DNA of 64,000 nucleotides from Psychrobacillus sp. OK032 (GTDB lineage Bacteria; Bacillota; Bacilli; Bacillales_A; Planococcaceae): positions 1-64,000 of the forward strand of contig NZ_FOGY01000009.1 of NCBI RefSeq assembly GCF_900111345.1, written 5' to 3'. Made by a program: the position numbers and the translations under genes. Of this stretch, positions 1 through 9,000 are shown piece after piece. Each line of letters begins with the position of its first letter. Position 1 is the stretch's first letter. The notes under the pieces were generated by a model, which was not told the origin of the DNA, did no database searches, and saw only the letters and a list, made by a program, of their open reading frames with translations.

Positions 1-92
<92 letters not shown>

Positions 93-101
93 ACTAATAA
101 G

Positions 102-137
102 AAGTCGTTATCGAGTAATCGGTAACGACTTTTTTGT
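102..137 (+). terminator. Terminator of the rRNA operon
   Basis: A 9-bp perfect stem (AAGTCGTTA at 102-110 with TAACGACTT at 123-131) is followed by a T run. It sits 10 bases after the 5S end and is a typical intrinsic terminator. Confidence 0.9.
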
Positions 138-452
138 GTTCTTAGAATAGCAGTAACAATAAGAAACGACATTTCCCAGGAAATAACGACATGATTCATC
201 AAAAATTTGAAGTTTAAATAATTCTTCAAAGATCGTTTTCCATCGGAATATATTATTTCTCCTTTTTATGCAAATTTACTTTTTAGCTAGTAAGTGATTG
301 CCCCATTTTAGGGAGAGATCGTCCAACTATCGCGCAAGATTGTCCTGGTTTTAAAAGACAGAATAAAATAATGAAAATTTATCAATGGAATTGTACATAA
401 ATAAACAGTAAAAGTTATAATTGGGCGGCTTAAGAAAAATCTATTTATAAAA
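138..452. other. Intergenic stretch without a gene
   Basis: No convincing coding frame or RNA gene is seen between the rRNA terminator and the VOC gene terminator. The only local structure is a short imperfect palindrome (ATTTCC-CA-GGAAAT) near 170-183. Confidence 0.6.
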
Positions 453-478
453 CAAAAAATCCCCAATAAGGGGGATTA
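453..478 (-). terminator. Terminator of the VOC gene
   Basis: Read on the minus strand, a stem of AATCCCC with GGGGATT is followed by a T run (plus-strand A run at 453-459). It lies directly after the VOC stop codon. Confidence 0.8.
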
Positions 479-838
479 TTAACTAGAAATTTCACTCATT
501 AACGCATGGGTGTTACCTTCTGTGTCTTTGAAAAATGCCATCCAAGTTTCAGTATCATCCATTTTAGCTACCATATGTGGTTCATCTATAAATGTTGCCC
601 CTGCTGCTTTCATACGAGTTACCTCTGATTGTAAATCATCTACTTTAAAATACAACACAGAACTTGGATGATCAAATTCTTCCGATTCCGGCCTACTCAA
701 TAATAGTCTTGTATCTTCACACTGGAAAAAGGCTAGCCCGCTTGTTTCGAATAACAACGGTAACCCTATTACTTCTTTATAAAATTCGACAGCACGTTCC
801 ACGTTTTCTACATTTACTGCAATTTGACCTATCTTCAT
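479..838 (-). CDS. VOC family (glyoxalase/bleomycin-resistance fold) protein
   Basis: This 119-residue protein has the single-module vicinal oxygen chelate layout: an N-terminal strand and helix (VNVENVERAVEFYKEVIG) and a C-terminal strand with a metal-site-like glutamate region (FFKDTEGNTHALMSE). The length is normal for a one-domain VOC protein that works as a dimer. Family members range from glyoxalases to antibiotic-binding proteins, so the substrate cannot be named. The ATG at 838 is preceded by GGAGG at good spacing. It stands alone with its own terminator and is not part of an operon. Confidence 0.85.
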   Translation of the reverse strand: MKIGQIAVNVENVERAVEFYKEVIGLPLLFETSGLAFFQCEDTRLLLSRPESEEFDHPSSVLYFKVDDLQSEVTRMKAAGATFIDEPHMVAKMDDTETWMAFFKDTEGNTHALMSEISS

Positions 839-985
839 CTATAAAACCTCCATCTCTCTAATACAATTTCTATATAAATCCAAAAAATCCTTTATACTAA
901 TTATATTAAGTAAAGTTTCGCAAAAAATATCAAAATGAAACTAAATAGAACGATTATGATAAGTACTAAGGAGGTGCATGAGCTA

Positions 986-1864
986 GTGAATATCATTCAA
1001 AAAACGGTAAGCTGGCTAGAAACAAAGATTGAAGACTCTATTAAAAATGAAGAGATTGTTCAATTCACAGGATATTCCTTTTATCATTTTCATCGTTTAT
1101 TTCAAAAGCATGTTGGCATGTCACTCCATGAATATGTACGACAAAGAAGGATCACAAGCGCAGCAAATAAACTTATTTACACAGATACTCGGATATTGGA
1201 AATTGCAATTAGTTATCAGTTTGAATCACAAGAATCCTTTACGAGAGCATTTCGCAAGGTGTATGGATTACCGCCAGGAAAGTATCGAACGCTCATGCGG
1301 ACTTTATTGGAAGAAAAAATTTTTGAGGAGGTAGAGAGAATGGAAGGTTGGTTTTTAAGTGGTACGAATAGTGAGAGTTATGAGATGCGAAGAGATATTG
1401 AAAATGTTCTTAAAGGAAATGCTTCAGGTCAATTGCGATCTATAGGAGAAGTTGCAAAAGAAGGTTTCGGAACTGTCATGCAACAGTTTCATGCGCAAGA
1501 ATGGCTAGGAAAACGCATGAAATTGTCTTGCTTTATTCAAACGAAGGATGTGGAAGGGGCAGCTGGATTATGGATGAGAGTCGATGGGAAAGATGGAGAC
1601 ACCTTGCAATTTGATAATATGCAAAACCGTCCTATTAAAGATACGACTGGTTGGAATCATTACTCGGTAGTGTTAGATGTTCCACCAAATGCAGGTGCTA
1701 TTTATTTCGGTGTTATGCTGCTAGGTGCTGGAGAGGTATGGATGGATGAATTTACATTAGTAGAAGTGGATGAAAAAACACCCTCTACGAATATGATGAT
1801 GCCTGAAAACATGCCAAGTAAGCCAGTTAATTTGAATTTTGAACTAGAGTTAGAATATAAATGA
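986..1864 (+). CDS. AraC family regulator with a C-terminal sandwich-like domain
   Basis: The first ~100 residues form an AraC/XylS double helix-turn-helix (FTGYSFYHFHRLFQKHVG, then ILEIAISYQFESQESFTRAF). The remaining ~190 residues look like a beta-rich ligand domain (LWMRVDGKDGD, then GAIYFGVMLLGAGEVWMDE), so the order is DNA-binding first and sensor last, the reverse of most AraC proteins. The start is the GTG at 986, because AAGGAGGT at 968-975 lies 10 bases upstream; the ATG at 935 in the same frame has no ribosome site. The gene overlaps the next small reading frame by ATGA, which suggests translational coupling. The ligand is unknown. Confidence 0.85.
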   Translation: MNIIQKTVSWLETKIEDSIKNEEIVQFTGYSFYHFHRLFQKHVGMSLHEYVRQRRITSAANKLIYTDTRILEIAISYQFESQESFTRAFRKVYGLPPGKYRTLMRTLLEEKIFEEVERMEGWFLSGTNSESYEMRRDIENVLKGNASGQLRSIGEVAKEGFGTVMQQFHAQEWLGKRMKLSCFIQTKDVEGAAGLWMRVDGKDGDTLQFDNMQNRPIKDTTGWNHYSVVLDVPPNAGAIYFGVMLLGAGEVWMDEFTLVEVDEKTPSTNMMMPENMPSKPVNLNFELELEYK

Positions 1865-1988
1865 GTAACGAACAAAAAGTATTATTGGACTCGCTATTAC
1901 TGCTACGATCTTTATTCTTATAATAGCTTTGAAATTTTACTTAGGAAATAGCTTTTACGATTGGATTAAAGATATTGTTAACCATTAA
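1861..1988 (+). pseudogene. Small single-span membrane peptide, frameshifted
   Basis: An ATG at 1861 overlaps the AraC stop codon (ATGA). The frame it opens (MSNEQK...) closes after 20 codons, but a +1-shifted frame from about 1875 carries a hydrophobic span (IIGLAITATIFILIIALKF) and a polar tail ending at TAA 1986-1988. One extra A in the A5 run at 1874-1878 would join the two parts into a 42-residue one-span membrane protein. It is either a decayed gene or an intact one with a homopolymer miscall. The function is not known. Confidence 0.5.
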
Positions 1989-2035
1989 ATATGGAAGTAT
2001 ACAGGCGTAATGGGACCGTCAGATATATCGAAATT

Positions 2036-2080
2036 AAAACAAGCAGCCACATTCCTATAATGTGGCTGCTTGTTTTAATT
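2036..2080 (+). terminator. Intrinsic terminator after the AraC unit
   Basis: A perfect 17-bp stem (2036-2052 with 2060-2076) with a 7-base loop ends in a T-rich tail. It separates the AraC unit from the GntR operon. Confidence 0.9.
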
Positions 2081-2100
2081 AGATAGACATTTTCGAAAAA

Positions 2101-2131
2101 TTGATATATACTACATTACAACACTAATGTA
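2101..2131 (+). promoter_or_regulatory. Promoter with overlapping palindromic operator of the GntR/ABC operon
   Basis: A -35-like TTGATA (2101-2106) and a -10-like TAATGT (2125-2130) stand 18 bases apart. Across them lies a perfect inverted repeat, TACATTA (2112-2118) and TAATGTA (2125-2131) with a 6-base spacer. YtrA-type GntR repressors bind such palindromes at their own promoters, so autoregulation is inferred. Confidence 0.65.
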
Positions 2132-2160
2132 CTGACTCTCTTGAAAGGAGGACAGTTAAA

Positions 2161-2535
2161 TTGGATTTAAATTCAGATAGCACGAAGCCTATTTATATTA
2201 GAATCGCAGAATGGATTGAAAATGAAATAATTGCTGATCGTTTTCAGAGTGATGAAAAAGTTCATTCTCAATATCAATTAGCTGACCTATTTAACATCAA
2301 CCCAGCAACAGCAGCAAAAGGATTAACGATACTTGTAGAACAACAAATCCTGTATAAGAGAAGAGGATTAGGCATGTTCGTAGCATTAGAAGCGAAAAGC
2401 ATGATTCTTGAGAAGCGACGAAACGAAACATTAACACAGATGGCAATGGAGCTTGTTTTAGAAGCAAGGCGGCTATCTGTGACAGAAGAGGAACTGATTC
2501 AGTTGATAAAGAAATGTGAGGGGGAACAAAAGTGA
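2161..2535 (+). CDS. GntR family regulator, YtrA subfamily
   Basis: This 124-residue protein has an N-terminal winged helix (IYIRIAEWIENEII, then YQLADLFNINPATAAKGL) and only a short helical C-terminal part, the size and layout of the YtrA subfamily. Members of that subfamily repress ABC-transporter operons that they head, often responding to cell-wall-active compounds. The TTG start at 2161 is supported by GAAAGGAGG at normal spacing. It overlaps the following ATPase gene by 4 bases, and a palindrome sits across its promoter. Confidence 0.88.
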   Translation: MDLNSDSTKPIYIRIAEWIENEIIADRFQSDEKVHSQYQLADLFNINPATAAKGLTILVEQQILYKRRGLGMFVALEAKSMILEKRRNETLTQMAMELVLEARRLSVTEEELIQLIKKCEGEQK

Positions 2536-3410
2536 CGGTTATTGACTGCCAAAATCTAAAAAAGCGTTATAAGAGAATGAATGCATTAGAAGATATAACA
2601 TTTCAATTGGAAGACCAAAAAATTACCGGTTTGATCGGACGTAATGGCGCCGGGAAAACGACATTGCTAAAAGTATTAGCTGGTTTTATTCGAGAAAGTT
2701 CTGGAGACGTTAAAGTATTCTCAAACAACCCATATAACAATTTGCGTGTATCAGCAAACAGTATATTGGTTGATGATCAAATGAGCTTTCCCGATTCTTT
2801 GACGCTAGCAGATATATTAGAGACCGCACCGGATTTTTATAAGAGATGGGATGCGGAGCTTGCGACTAACCTTTTTCGGTATTTTAGATTGAATCCAAAA
2901 CAATTACATGCAAGATTATCTAAAGGTAATAAAGCAACGTTTAATATGATTTTTGGGTTGTCGACTAGATGCGAGTTGACGATGTTTGATGAACCTACAA
3001 ATGGAATGGATGAAGCGGTTCGATCGGATTTCTACCGAGCGCTATTGAAAGATTATATAGCACATCCTCGTACCATCTTGATATCGAGCCATCACTTAGC
3101 GGAAATGGAGCATTTGCTAGAAGATATTTTACTTATCCACAAAGGGAAGGTTGTTTTTCATCAATCATTAGAGGAAGTAAAAGAGTATGCAGTTGCTCTT
3201 CAAGGTCCGACAAATTTAGTAGAAAAGATGACTGCGGGGAAGGAAATTCTTCATACGAAGCAATTAGATAGTCAGCGGAAGTATGTAGTGATTAGAAGGG
3301 AAGACTTACCTCTGATAGAGGGGGTTATGATTTATCCGGTTTCTGCTAGTGATGTGTGCATGTATGTGACGGATGATAGGAAAGGGGGAATCGATGATGT
3401 TTTTAAGTAA
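2532..3410 (+). CDS. ABC transporter ATP-binding protein
   Basis: This 292-residue ATPase has a Walker A (GRNGAGKTT, residues ~36-44), a weak signature in the SKGNKATFN segment in place of LSGGQ, a Walker B (LTMFDEPTNGMDE) and the H-loop region (ISSHHLAEME). The degenerate signature is common in the YtrB-like ATPases found behind YtrA-type GntR genes. The GTG start at 2532 overlaps the GntR stop. It should energise the membrane protein encoded next; whether the system exports drugs or signals membrane stress cannot be read from the sequence. Confidence 0.9.
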   Translation: MTVIDCQNLKKRYKRMNALEDITFQLEDQKITGLIGRNGAGKTTLLKVLAGFIRESSGDVKVFSNNPYNNLRVSANSILVDDQMSFPDSLTLADILETAPDFYKRWDAELATNLFRYFRLNPKQLHARLSKGNKATFNMIFGLSTRCELTMFDEPTNGMDEAVRSDFYRALLKDYIAHPRTILISSHHLAEMEHLLEDILLIHKGKVVFHQSLEEVKEYAVALQGPTNLVEKMTAGKEILHTKQLDSQRKYVVIRREDLPLIEGVMIYPVSASDVCMYVTDDRKGGIDDVFK

Positions 3411-4128
3411 TAGTACATTGGGAGAAGTAGTTAGGACGCAAGTAAAATTTAAGATGAATGCATATTTGGGTACTCTCGTATCTCTAGTTTTTGTACAGTT
3501 ACTTGGGCTGGTATTTTCGATGAATGGAACGAGTTCTATGAGCACCAATATTAACAATACGGATATTCAAGTCGTTGTAGTTTCGACGGATACTGTTTTC
3601 ATATTTGTAGCAATTTGGGCGCTGTTTATTGGGAACGTCATTACAACAAAGGGATATCGAAATAGCAACTTATCGTTTGTCACAAATAGTTTTAGCAATA
3701 ATTTATCAAATATTATTGTACTTATTATGATGAGTGTATTTGCTGGTGTTACTACGTTTTTATCTAATAATATATTACGCACTGTGCTGCCTCTTTTTAA
3801 CAATGTAGATTATGTGAAAAGTGTAAGTATTATAGATGATCCGCTTGGTTCGATTATCAATATGGGCTTATTAATCTGTTTAATTCTTATGATTTCTGCT
3901 GGAGGGTATCTATGGGGAACGCTTGTTTATATGCATAAGGCATATATGTTTCTGTTAATCGTTTTAATCATTGCAACACCTACGACGAAGACCGGTCAAA
4001 TGATTCTTCAATTTATATTTGTTGATAATGGATCTTTGTTATTTTTGATCGTCAAATTAATTGGTGTATCAATTGTTCTCTTTGTACTAGCAATTGTTTG
4101 TTCGAATCGATTGGAGGTCAGACGATGA
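3394..4128 (+). CDS. ABC-2 type membrane permease
   Basis: The protein is strongly hydrophobic with about six membrane spans and belongs with the ABC-2 style permeases. The start is taken as ATG 3394 (or 3397), because AAGGGGG lies just upstream at 3381-3387; it overlaps the ATPase gene by 17 bases. Its stop overlaps the next gene by ATGA, so all four genes form one tightly coupled unit. The cargo is unknown. Confidence 0.8.
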   Translation: MMFLSNSTLGEVVRTQVKFKMNAYLGTLVSLVFVQLLGLVFSMNGTSSMSTNINNTDIQVVVVSTDTVFIFVAIWALFIGNVITTKGYRNSNLSFVTNSFSNNLSNIIVLIMMSVFAGVTTFLSNNILRTVLPLFNNVDYVKSVSIIDDPLGSIINMGLLICLILMISAGGYLWGTLVYMHKAYMFLLIVLIIATPTTKTGQMILQFIFVDNGSLLFLIVKLIGVSIVLFVLAIVCSNRLEVRR

Positions 4129-4826
4129 GTAATTTCGCAATGTTATCCATTTTACCTTTTCTCGGTATACTATTTATCATCTGGCGAATACTTCGGGTGG
4201 CAAAAAGTACATCGAATCGTTTCAATTGGTCGCAACGATTGAATAAGTGGGTACTATATATTTATGTAGGTATTCTTTTATTGGCAGCTTTTGTGTATGA
4301 ACTTATCTCAGCAAATGGGGATGAAATTGTAGCTCCAAAAGAATATACAATGCTTAAAACTGAAAATAAAGTATTTCAGCAAGCATTTGAAAACAATGAG
4401 GAAAGTAAGTTTGATCCAAATTTTTTAGTAGAAGAATGGACACAAGAATTAGAAGGAGATACATTAGAAATAATTTCAATTGGTTCTAATTTTCCAACTG
4501 AAAGATTGAACATTGAATGGACGGATTCAAAGGAGCAATTGGTGGAAGTCAAAATGTATAAGACACATTCATACATGGATGGTATAAACTTGGGAGAGGA
4601 AATCCCATTATCAAAGATTGAAATAAAAGACAAACAAATAATATTGAAAGCCCCTCCTCATAAAGAACTAACATATTATCGTTTTTCCAATGAACTAGCG
4701 GCCCTTTCGATTGTTGATAGCTTGGATGTCAGGGAACAAAGACGTGTTTTAGGCTACACATATATTTACTTAAAAGTCCCAAAACATATTAATGTGATAG
4801 ATAAAGATGGACTACAATTTTATTAA
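4125..4826 (+). CDS. Membrane protein of the GntR/ABC operon, function unknown
   Basis: The 233-residue product has two N-terminal spans (LSILPFLGILFIIWRIL and VLYIYVGILLLAAFVYEL) followed by a ~170-residue domain, presumably outside the membrane. The ATG at 4125 follows GGAGGT at 4112-4117 and overlaps the permease stop. I do not recognise the soluble domain. Its constant coupling to the ABC genes suggests an accessory or sensing subunit (inference). A terminator follows at once. Confidence 0.75.
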   Translation: MSNFAMLSILPFLGILFIIWRILRVAKSTSNRFNWSQRLNKWVLYIYVGILLLAAFVYELISANGDEIVAPKEYTMLKTENKVFQQAFENNEESKFDPNFLVEEWTQELEGDTLEIISIGSNFPTERLNIEWTDSKEQLVEVKMYKTHSYMDGINLGEEIPLSKIEIKDKQIILKAPPHKELTYYRFSNELAALSIVDSLDVREQRRVLGYTYIYLKVPKHINVIDKDGLQFY

Positions 4827-4829
4827 GCA

Positions 4830-4860
4830 AGAGTGCCTTCTTAGAGGCACTTTTATTTTT
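4830..4860 (+). terminator. Terminator of the GntR/ABC operon
   Basis: Stem AGTGCCT (4832-4838) with AGGCACT (4845-4851), followed by TTTTATTTTT. It overlaps the stop of the convergent monooxygenase gene. Confidence 0.85.
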
Positions 4861-5995
4861 GTTTCACATCAAATAGAAACTTTAATCGCCATAACAGCAA
4901 TTTAGATGGGATTAATGGAAATAAAAAATCACGAGCACTAGCAAGTGAGCGGGAACAAAGCTGTGCTGCTGCACCGATTTGCCGTGATAAGTTAATCACT
5001 TTTGTCGTACGCGCTATACGTTTTTCTTCGTAATAAGTAAGTACTTTTTCCACTTCATCGAACTGCTGAAATGCGTTTCCAAGCACGATCGCGTCTTCAA
5101 TCGCTTGTCCAGCACCTTGTCCCATATTTGGGGTGGTTGCATGTGCAGCGTCGCCTAGTAACACAATACGACCGAATGTGAAGTTGTGCAGAGGCTTAAT
5201 GTCCATAATGTCATGATGAAGTATGAACTCAGTTGGCGTATCCCGAATTGTGGCAGGTACTATATCAGGAAAATGTTTATAAAGATTGGCGATTTCCTTG
5301 CGTTCGAGATGTTGATAAAAAGGATCCTTTTCGCGTGCATTGATACATGCAAACCAGTAGATTTGTCCATTTCTCATCGGTGCCATACCAAATCGGCCGG
5401 TAGAGGACCAAATTTCAGTTGATGTAAACTCGTCTACTTTGCCTTTATTTTCCGTGATACCGCGCCAACAAGTATAGCCAGAATATCGTGGAGCAGAATT
5501 TGGCACTAGTTTTTTTCGAATAGGGGAATGAATACCATCCGCAGCAATAAGTAAGTCTGCGGTCACTTCTGTTTCATCTTCAAAATAAGCGGTTACTTTG
5601 TCTCCATTCTGTTCAACATTCACACATTTTTTATTGTAATGAACCGTAGTTGGTTTTAATGCTTCTAAAAATGTTTGATGTAAATCAGCTCGATGAATGG
5701 TAATGTTCTCTTGTCCAAATCGTTCTTTTAGTACGGAGAAATCAATGGAATTTAGTGTCCGCCCTTTGGCATTTAGAAAAATTTGCGTGTGCAAAACGTT
5801 CCCATTTGCAAAAACTTTTTCACCGACACCAATATTCATAAGGGCTTGCATGGCATTCGAGCCAATTCCAATACCAGCCCCGACCGGTTGAAAAGTTGGA
5901 GATGTCTCGTACACGTTTACCGAAAACCCTTGTTTTTGTAAAGTTATAGCAGCGCAAAGACCTCCAATTCCACCGCCAATAATTACAATATCCAT
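4853..5995 (-). CDS. FAD-dependent aromatic monooxygenase-like protein
   Basis: This 380-residue protein shows the three hallmarks of group A flavin monooxygenases: the dinucleotide site IIGGGIGG near the N-terminus, the DG motif (LLIAADGIHSPIRKKL) and the second FAD site (LLGDAAHATTPNMGQGAG). Relatives hydroxylate salicylate, hydroxybenzoate or similar rings with NAD(P)H. The ATG at 5995 is chosen because AAAGGTG lies 9 bases upstream; a GTG at 6007 falls inside that ribosome site. The substrate is unknown, though an aromatic ring-cleavage gene is present at the other end of the window. Confidence 0.88.
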   Translation of the reverse strand: MDIVIIGGGIGGLCAAITLQKQGFSVNVYETSPTFQPVGAGIGIGSNAMQALMNIGVGEKVFANGNVLHTQIFLNAKGRTLNSIDFSVLKERFGQENITIHRADLHQTFLEALKPTTVHYNKKCVNVEQNGDKVTAYFEDETEVTADLLIAADGIHSPIRKKLVPNSAPRYSGYTCWRGITENKGKVDEFTSTEIWSSTGRFGMAPMRNGQIYWFACINAREKDPFYQHLERKEIANLYKHFPDIVPATIRDTPTEFILHHDIMDIKPLHNFTFGRIVLLGDAAHATTPNMGQGAGQAIEDAIVLGNAFQQFDEVEKVLTYYEEKRIARTTKVINLSRQIGAAAQLCSRSLASARDFLFPLIPSKLLLWRLKFLFDVKQK

Positions 5996-6090
5996 AGCAA
6001 TCAGCACCTTTCTTATCCTTAGTTTATCAAATTAAATTGAAAATTTTATGTTATGCTAATATAAAATCAATGATTGGGGGAATTATTGTG

Positions 6091-7080
6091 ATGGAACTTG
6101 TAGTATATGATGAAAAATATCGAACTGCATTAGAAGATTATCCACTGTCAGAAGAACATCTTACGTACACAGCACATCCGCTTGAATTGCTCGAACGAAG
6201 AGTTCGCATGTCAACTTACACACCAGTAGTGATATTAGAAAATGAGCAAGTTGCAGGTTTTTTTGTGTTAGATACGGGTGATGATAAATTCCATTATACA
6301 GATCAGCCAGATAGTATTTTACTTCGGGGATACTCGATTCATCCAGCGTATCAAGGTCGAGGAATTGCAAAGTCATCTATGGCGCTCATTCCATCATATA
6401 TAAAGGAACATTTTCCTCAAGTAAATCAAGTTGTACTAGGCGTTAATGAAGCGAACAAAGCAGCACAATCCCTCTATATAAAAGCAGGATTCATCGATGA
6501 AGGGAAACGATTTACTGGAAGATCGGGTGTACAGATTGCTATGTGTTTGAAGTTGAAGGAAATTATTATTCGACAAGCAATCCCTGGAGATGAACAAGGG
6601 ATTGTAGATATATGCGTTACTGCACAGTGGAATACATATAAAGAGTTGTACACAACGGAATACATAGAAAGAATCATTGAGAAGTATTATACGACTGCAC
6701 GAATTCAGGATGAAATCATATCTACAAGTCGTGAGTGGAACGGATATTATGTTGCGGTGCTAAACGACCAAATTGTCGGGGCAATAGGTGGAGGAGTAGA
6801 CGAGGAAGGTGTAGCAGAAATATACGTACTGTATTTAGATCCTGTAAAACGTGGACAAGGTATTGGCACTAAGTTACTAAACTATTTTACGGAGATTCAG
6901 CGTATACAATACAAAGCAAAAGAACAATGGGTGTCAGCTGCAAAAGGAAATGATCTCGGTATTCCTTTTTATGAAGCACGAGGGTTCATTTTTCAAATGG
7001 AAGAACAGGCTTATGAAAGTACTGGAGATGACAATATTAGTTCATTGCGTTACCACCGAATGATAAAATCCCCTTGTTAA
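6091..7080 (+). CDS. Tandem-domain GNAT acetyltransferase
   Basis: About 329 residues hold two GNAT domains. The first (residues ~1-150) has the acetyl-CoA loop region IHPAYQGRGIAKSS; the second (~155-329) has LDPVKRGQGIGTKLLNYF and a C-terminal FYEARGFIF. Both P-loops look intact, so neither half appears dead. The ATG at 6091 follows GGGGGA at a workable distance; the in-frame ATG at 6037 has no ribosome site. The acceptor substrate cannot be predicted. The gene is divergent from the monooxygenase. Confidence 0.88.
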   Translation: MELVVYDEKYRTALEDYPLSEEHLTYTAHPLELLERRVRMSTYTPVVILENEQVAGFFVLDTGDDKFHYTDQPDSILLRGYSIHPAYQGRGIAKSSMALIPSYIKEHFPQVNQVVLGVNEANKAAQSLYIKAGFIDEGKRFTGRSGVQIAMCLKLKEIIIRQAIPGDEQGIVDICVTAQWNTYKELYTTEYIERIIEKYYTTARIQDEIISTSREWNGYYVAVLNDQIVGAIGGGVDEEGVAEIYVLYLDPVKRGQGIGTKLLNYFTEIQRIQYKAKEQWVSAAKGNDLGIPFYEARGFIFQMEEQAYESTGDDNISSLRYHRMIKSPC

Positions 7081-7090
7081 AGGGGGATTA
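7065..7090. terminator. Bidirectional terminator between convergent genes
   Basis: AATCCCC (7067-7073) pairs with GGGGATT (7083-7089), with A/T-rich flanks on both sides. It serves the GNAT gene and the convergent sugar dehydrogenase gene. Confidence 0.75.
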
Positions 7091-8083
7091 TTCATTCAAT
7101 TTATATAACACATCATCGTCTGCATTAGGTGTTCCTCGTCCATCCGTATTATTCGTAATAAAATATAGTGATTCACCATCTGAATATACATCTCGAACTC
7201 TTCCAAATCCAGTAATCGAACGCTCGACTTCTCCTGTGGAAACATCCATTACTTTTACTGCTTCTCCGCGGAGTGTGGCGACGTACAGTTTTCCTTTATG
7301 AAAAGTAATACCAGATGGAGCCCAGGTTTCTATGTCTCCTGAAGTTATAATAGGTATTTCTAGCCCTTCTTTCGCTTCATTCCCTTGTATAATTGGGTAT
7401 CCATAGTTTTTCCCTTGTTCAATACGATTAATTTCATCATTGGCAGATTGACCATGTTCTGCTTCATAAAGTGTTCCATCTTTGTCCCATGCGAGCCCTT
7501 GTGGATTACGATGTCCACTTGAGAAAATTTCGAAGGATCCGTCCTCCTTCATTCGTAGTATTTTACCATTAAGAGAGGTTGGATCCTGAGCATTTTGTGG
7601 GTTCCCAGCATCTCCAACAGTTACATATAGTAGATTATCAGGTCCAATTGCTAACCGACCACCATGATGGATATTTCCAGTAGGTATTTTATCGAGGTGT
7701 ATGATCTTTTCATACCAAGTATTGTTTTCTTTTTTCAATGTCACCACTCGGTTGAAAGCCTCTTCGTTTTGATCATATGTGTAATAGGCATATGCTTCCT
7801 GTGAATCCTTGAAATCATTCTTCAACACAAAACCTAGTAGCCCAGCTTCTGATGCATGAGATAAGTTACTTGATAGCTGTAAAGTTTCATGTTCTACCTT
7901 TCCATCGTTTATTTTTGCAATAGTACCTACCCGTTCGGATATATATAAAGTATCTTCGTATTGATTAATTGACCATGGAGTATTTAGATTGGTTGCAACT
8001 TTTTCTGCAATTGGCTCAGCATCTGAAATAGTTTCATCCGAACAACCGACTAAAATTAGTGATAATAGTAATAACTTTTTCAT
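7088..8083 (-). CDS. PQQ-type glucose/sorbosone dehydrogenase-like lipoprotein
   Basis: The 331-residue protein begins with a lipoprotein signal (LLLLSLILVGCSDE, cysteine at ~14) and continues as a six-bladed propeller of the soluble glucose/sorbosone dehydrogenase family: GRLAIGPDNLLYVTVGDAG, SGHRNPQGLAWDKDGTLYEAEHG and APSGITFHKGKLYVATLRGE are typical blades. Family members oxidise aldose sugars with PQQ or a similar cofactor. Many Firmicute members lack a known PQQ source, so cofactor and substrate remain open. AAGGAGGG stands before the ATG. Confidence 0.88.
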   Translation of the reverse strand: MKKLLLLSLILVGCSDETISDAEPIAEKVATNLNTPWSINQYEDTLYISERVGTIAKINDGKVEHETLQLSSNLSHASEAGLLGFVLKNDFKDSQEAYAYYTYDQNEEAFNRVVTLKKENNTWYEKIIHLDKIPTGNIHHGGRLAIGPDNLLYVTVGDAGNPQNAQDPTSLNGKILRMKEDGSFEIFSSGHRNPQGLAWDKDGTLYEAEHGQSANDEINRIEQGKNYGYPIIQGNEAKEGLEIPIITSGDIETWAPSGITFHKGKLYVATLRGEAVKVMDVSTGEVERSITGFGRVRDVYSDGESLYFITNNTDGRGTPNADDDVLYKLNE

Positions 8084-8247
8084 CGTAATCCCTCCTTGTA
8101 TAATAGTTCCCGTTTTTTTAGTACATTCATCTGCTACAACTGATAAGTATTTTTAATGCAATACGATAAATACTATTGAATTTACTTATAGGCTAGGGAG
8201 CGGTATGCTTTAGATACATTCAGTACGAAATGAAAGAAGGCTTTTCT

Positions 8248-8982
8248 ATGGAATTTATCCTCTTTTTTATGATAGGGGTTGTTGGCAATGTTGTCGGCAC
8301 ATTAGTTGGTGGTGGGGGGCTTATTAGCTTACCAACGATGTTACTTATGGGATTACCAGTACATTCTGCGATTGGTGCAAACAAAGTATCCAATACGGTT
8401 AGTTCGTTAACTAGTTTTCTCGTTATATTTAAACAGAAAGAAGTTTCTGGAAAAGAAGCATTGGCTGTCATCGCATTTTGCTTAGGCGGTGGCGTTTTAG
8501 GTGGACTGATTGCCTCGTTTTTAAGTGGGCAAGTGTTGACGATTATTGCGATTTTATTACTCAGCTTTGCATTCATTACATCTTTCATGGGTAGCGGAAA
8601 CTTTGATGGAGCGGAGCCGTTACGTATCAATAAAAAGATAGGTCCAGCCCTACTCGGAATTGGTATGTATGACGGTATGTTTGGGCCAGGGAGCAGCACG
8701 CTGGCAATGTATTTGTATGCTAGTCAAAAAATAGCATATATCCGAGCGGTTGGTCTAGCAAGAATTGGCGTTTTCGCAAGTTGTTTTGGAGCATCTATAA
8801 CGTATATATCGACTGGAAAAATCATTTGGCCACTGACCATTGCATTGATGATTGGAGCAATAGTAGGTGCCCAGTTAGGAGTACGTTTAGCACGCAAGTT
8901 AAAATCAGAACATATAAAGCCGCTACTCAGAGTAGTAACAGTGCTATTGCTCGTACAAATAGTGGTGGATTATTTAAAATAA
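8248..8982 (+). CDS. TauE/SafE family sulfite/anion exporter-like permease
   Basis: This 244-residue protein has about eight membrane spans and the glycine-rich family motifs GTLVGGGGLISLPTMLL near the N-terminus and GMYDGMFGPGSSTLAMY in the second half. The family moves sulfite, sulfoacetate or other organic anions. The ATG at 8248 is preceded by GAAGG at 7 bases; the earlier ATG at 8230 lies in the ribosome site. Only 18 bases separate it from the downstream dehydrogenase gene, so the two are probably cotranscribed. Confidence 0.88.
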   Translation: MEFILFFMIGVVGNVVGTLVGGGGLISLPTMLLMGLPVHSAIGANKVSNTVSSLTSFLVIFKQKEVSGKEALAVIAFCLGGGVLGGLIASFLSGQVLTIIAILLLSFAFITSFMGSGNFDGAEPLRINKKIGPALLGIGMYDGMFGPGSSTLAMYLYASQKIAYIRAVGLARIGVFASCFGASITYISTGKIIWPLTIALMIGAIVGAQLGVRLARKLKSEHIKPLLRVVTVLLLVQIVVDYLK

Positions 8983-9000
8983 TGAAGAGGGGATTATTTT

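Noticed and set aside
935-937. ATG 935 as start of the AraC gene
   Set aside because: There is no ribosome site before it, while AAGGAGGT is well placed for GTG 986.
8220-8699. 159-codon minus-strand frame
   Set aside because: It is antisense to the TauE-like permease, proline-rich and without a start signal.
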